DNA of 5,792 nt from a bacterium (GTDB lineage: Bacteria > Cyanobacteriota > Vampirovibrionia > Gastranaerophilales > Gastranaerophilaceae). The DNA lies in contig JAGOIO010000095.1 in NCBI GenBank assembly GCA_017995595.1, forward strand, positions 1 through 5,792. The letters are read 5' to 3'. The position numbers and the translations under genes are program-made. The notes under the pieces were generated by a model. The model made no database searches, was not told the origin of the DNA, and saw only the letters and a list, made by a program, of their open reading frames with translations. The stretch's first letter is position 1; each line of letters opens with the position of its first letter. Positions 4,706-5,792 of the stretch are shown piece after piece.

Positions 4706-5530
4706 ATGAACAAAAGTTTAAAAAACGGTTTAAAAGTCGGATTTATCGGGTGTGGAAAAATGGCGAGTGCAATAATAAAAGGTGTTATTTCTTCAAAATT
4801 TTTGCCAAAAGAAAATATTATTGCTACAAAATCTAATGTTTCTACTATTTCTGAAAAGGAGAAGGAACTTGGAATAAAAATTTCGAACGATAATATTTTA
4901 TTAGCAAAAAGTGTTGATGTAATATTTTTAGCTACGAAGCCTAATATTGTAAGGGATATTTTAGAGGAAATAAAACCTGTTTTAACAGAAGATAAATTAA
5001 TTGTATCTATTGCTGCAGGAGTAAGTACTTCAACAATTGAAGATATTGTCGGAAAGTTATCAGTTATAAGGGTTATGCCAAATGCAGGAGCTATGATTCT
5101 TGAGGGAATGAGTGGTATTGCTAAGGGTGCTTATGCTACAGATTCTGATGTTGATTTTGTAAATGAATTTTTGGAAAATATTGGTAAATGTGTTGTTGTT
5201 GAAGAAAATTTGATAGATGTTGTAACAGCAATATCAGGTTCAGGACCTGCATTTTTCTATATGATGATAAATGAGATGGCAAAGGCCGGTGAAAAACTCG
5301 GAATGGATTTTGATAAGGCTCTTTTACTTGCATCTCAAACTGCTATTGGTTCTGCAAAAATTATGCTAACTTCCAATCTGACTCCTGAAACTTTAATTGA
5401 TAATATTTCAACAAAAGGTGGGTGTACTGAAGTTGGTGTAAGTTATATGAGAAGTCAAAATGCAGAAGCTATTTTTCAAGAAACAATTATAAAAACTACG
5501 GAAAAAGCGAACGCTCTCGGGAAAAAATAG
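4706..5530 (+). CDS. proC: Pyrroline-5-carboxylate reductase
   Basis: ProC reduces 1-pyrroline-5-carboxylate to L-proline with NAD(P)H, the last step of proline synthesis, in the cytoplasm. The 274-residue length matches the family (about 270). The Rossmann nucleotide-binding loop is VGFIGCGKMASAI (11-23). Other hallmarks are FLATKP (74-79), SIAAGVSTSTIE (101-112), RVMPNAGAM (122-130), AISGSGPAFFY (175-185) and the C-terminal signature TPETLIDNISTKGGCTEVGV (226-245). In that signature the usual SPGGTT is STKGGCT, a small deviation at the substrate loop. The ATG at 4706 is chosen because the conserved fold begins ten residues later. An in-frame TTG at 4628 would add 26 unlikely residues and overlap the rpmH ribosome binding site. 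The site before the ATG (GATAGG, 4691-4696) is weak. It heads an operon with the methyltransferase gene. Confidence 0.95.
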   Translation: MNKSLKNGLKVGFIGCGKMASAIIKGVISSKFLPKENIIATKSNVSTISEKEKELGIKISNDNILLAKSVDVIFLATKPNIVRDILEEIKPVLTEDKLIVSIAAGVSTSTIEDIVGKLSVIRVMPNAGAMILEGMSGIAKGAYATDSDVDFVNEFLENIGKCVVVEENLIDVVTAISGSGPAFFYMMINEMAKAGEKLGMDFDKALLLASQTAIGSAKIMLTSNLTPETLIDNISTKGGCTEVGVSYMRSQNAEAIFQETIIKTTEKANALGKK

Positions 5531-5792
5531 ATGTTGCATTCTGATGAGATAAAGTCAATGTTTAATGATATTTCTAACGATTATGACAAAATGAATAATC
5601 TAATGACATTTGGCTTGCAAAAAATTATGAAAAAATCTGTTCTATGTAAACTAAAAGCAAAGAATCCTAAGAAAATCTTGGACTTATGTACAGGAACAGG
5701 CGATATGGCTATTCTTGCAGAAAAAATATTTCCGGATTCAAAAATTGTTGCTGTTGATTTTTCTAAATCAATGTTGGAACTTGCAAGAAAAA
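5531..5792 (+). CDS. ubiE/menG: UbiE/MenG-type quinone methyltransferase, 3'-partial
   Basis: The first 87 residues of a class I SAM-dependent methyltransferase are present. The N-terminal block MFNDISNDYDKMNNLMTFGL (10-29) is the characteristic start of the UbiE/MenG (COQ5) family. Motif I, ILDLCTGTGDMA (49-60), binds SAM, and D76 in VAVDFSKSML (73-82) is the expected ribose-binding acid. The enzyme C-methylates demethylmenaquinone (or the ubiquinone/plastoquinone precursor) late in quinone synthesis. The ATG directly follows the proC stop (TAGATG) with no good ribosome binding site. Translation is therefore probably coupled to proC. The Met at residue 10 is a less likely start, because family members usually have about ten residues before this block. 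The gene is cut by the right edge at about a third of its expected length. Confidence 0.9.
   Translation, partial: MLHSDEIKSMFNDISNDYDKMNNLMTFGLQKIMKKSVLCKLKAKNPKKILDLCTGTGDMAILAEKIFPDSKIVAVDFSKSMLELARK

Noticed and set aside
5136..5333. Minus-strand open frame of 65 codons
   Set aside because: It is antisense to conserved proC sequence, with a Gln/His/Leu-rich low-complexity translation typical of a shadow frame.
1..5792. CRISPR array, insertion sequence, tRNA/rRNA or phage module
   Set aside because: There are no spaced direct repeats, transposase or integrase motifs, or tRNA-like cloverleaf sequence on either strand. Composition looks even throughout.

Overview
The window is AT-rich bacterial DNA. 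It holds seven protein-coding genes, two of them cut by the window edges, in short transcription units that alternate in direction. There are no tRNA or rRNA genes, CRISPR arrays or mobile elements. The best taxonomic clue is a 50-residue ribosomal protein L34 gene on the minus strand (4460-4612). Its N-terminus, MRSTLEGT, is of the cyanobacterial/plastid type (TLxGT) rather than the MKRTxQPS type of most bacteria. The low GC, an exported protein with S-layer homology (SLH) repeats, and an oxygen-sensitive-type CoA-dehydratase-activase-related Fe-S protein are also present. Together these fit a non-photosynthetic anaerobic cyanobacterial relative (Vampirovibrionia/Melainabacteria, perhaps Gastranaerophilales). 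This placement is an inference from recalled family features, not a database result.

Layout from left to right. (1) Two small lysine-rich membrane proteins of unknown function on the plus strand (<1-485 and 485-1060) overlap by one base (TAATG) and end at a bidirectional hairpin terminator. (2) A convergent minus-strand gene (1124-2179) encodes a stand-alone DUF2229/COG3580-type protein with four cysteines, probable iron-sulfur ligands. (3) A 230-bp divergent intergenic region holds several perfect small dyads, an extended -10 promoter for the minus-strand gene, and two tandem hairpins in the leader of the next gene. (4) A 653-residue exported, cysteine-rich protein with three SLH repeats (2410-4371) ends at an 18-bp perfect hairpin terminator. 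It shares this terminator with the convergent rpmH. (5) rpmH is divergent from a proC-ubiE/menG operon (4706->5792). The methyltransferase gene begins directly after the proC stop codon and runs off the right edge.

The genes do not form one pathway. proC (last step of proline synthesis), rpmH (50S ribosome) and ubiE/menG (quinone C-methylation) are housekeeping genes. The parts worth a second look are the cysteine-rich SLH protein with its structured mRNA leader, the pair of unrecognised membrane proteins, and the solitary activase-related protein. I see no clear defence system or mobile system here.
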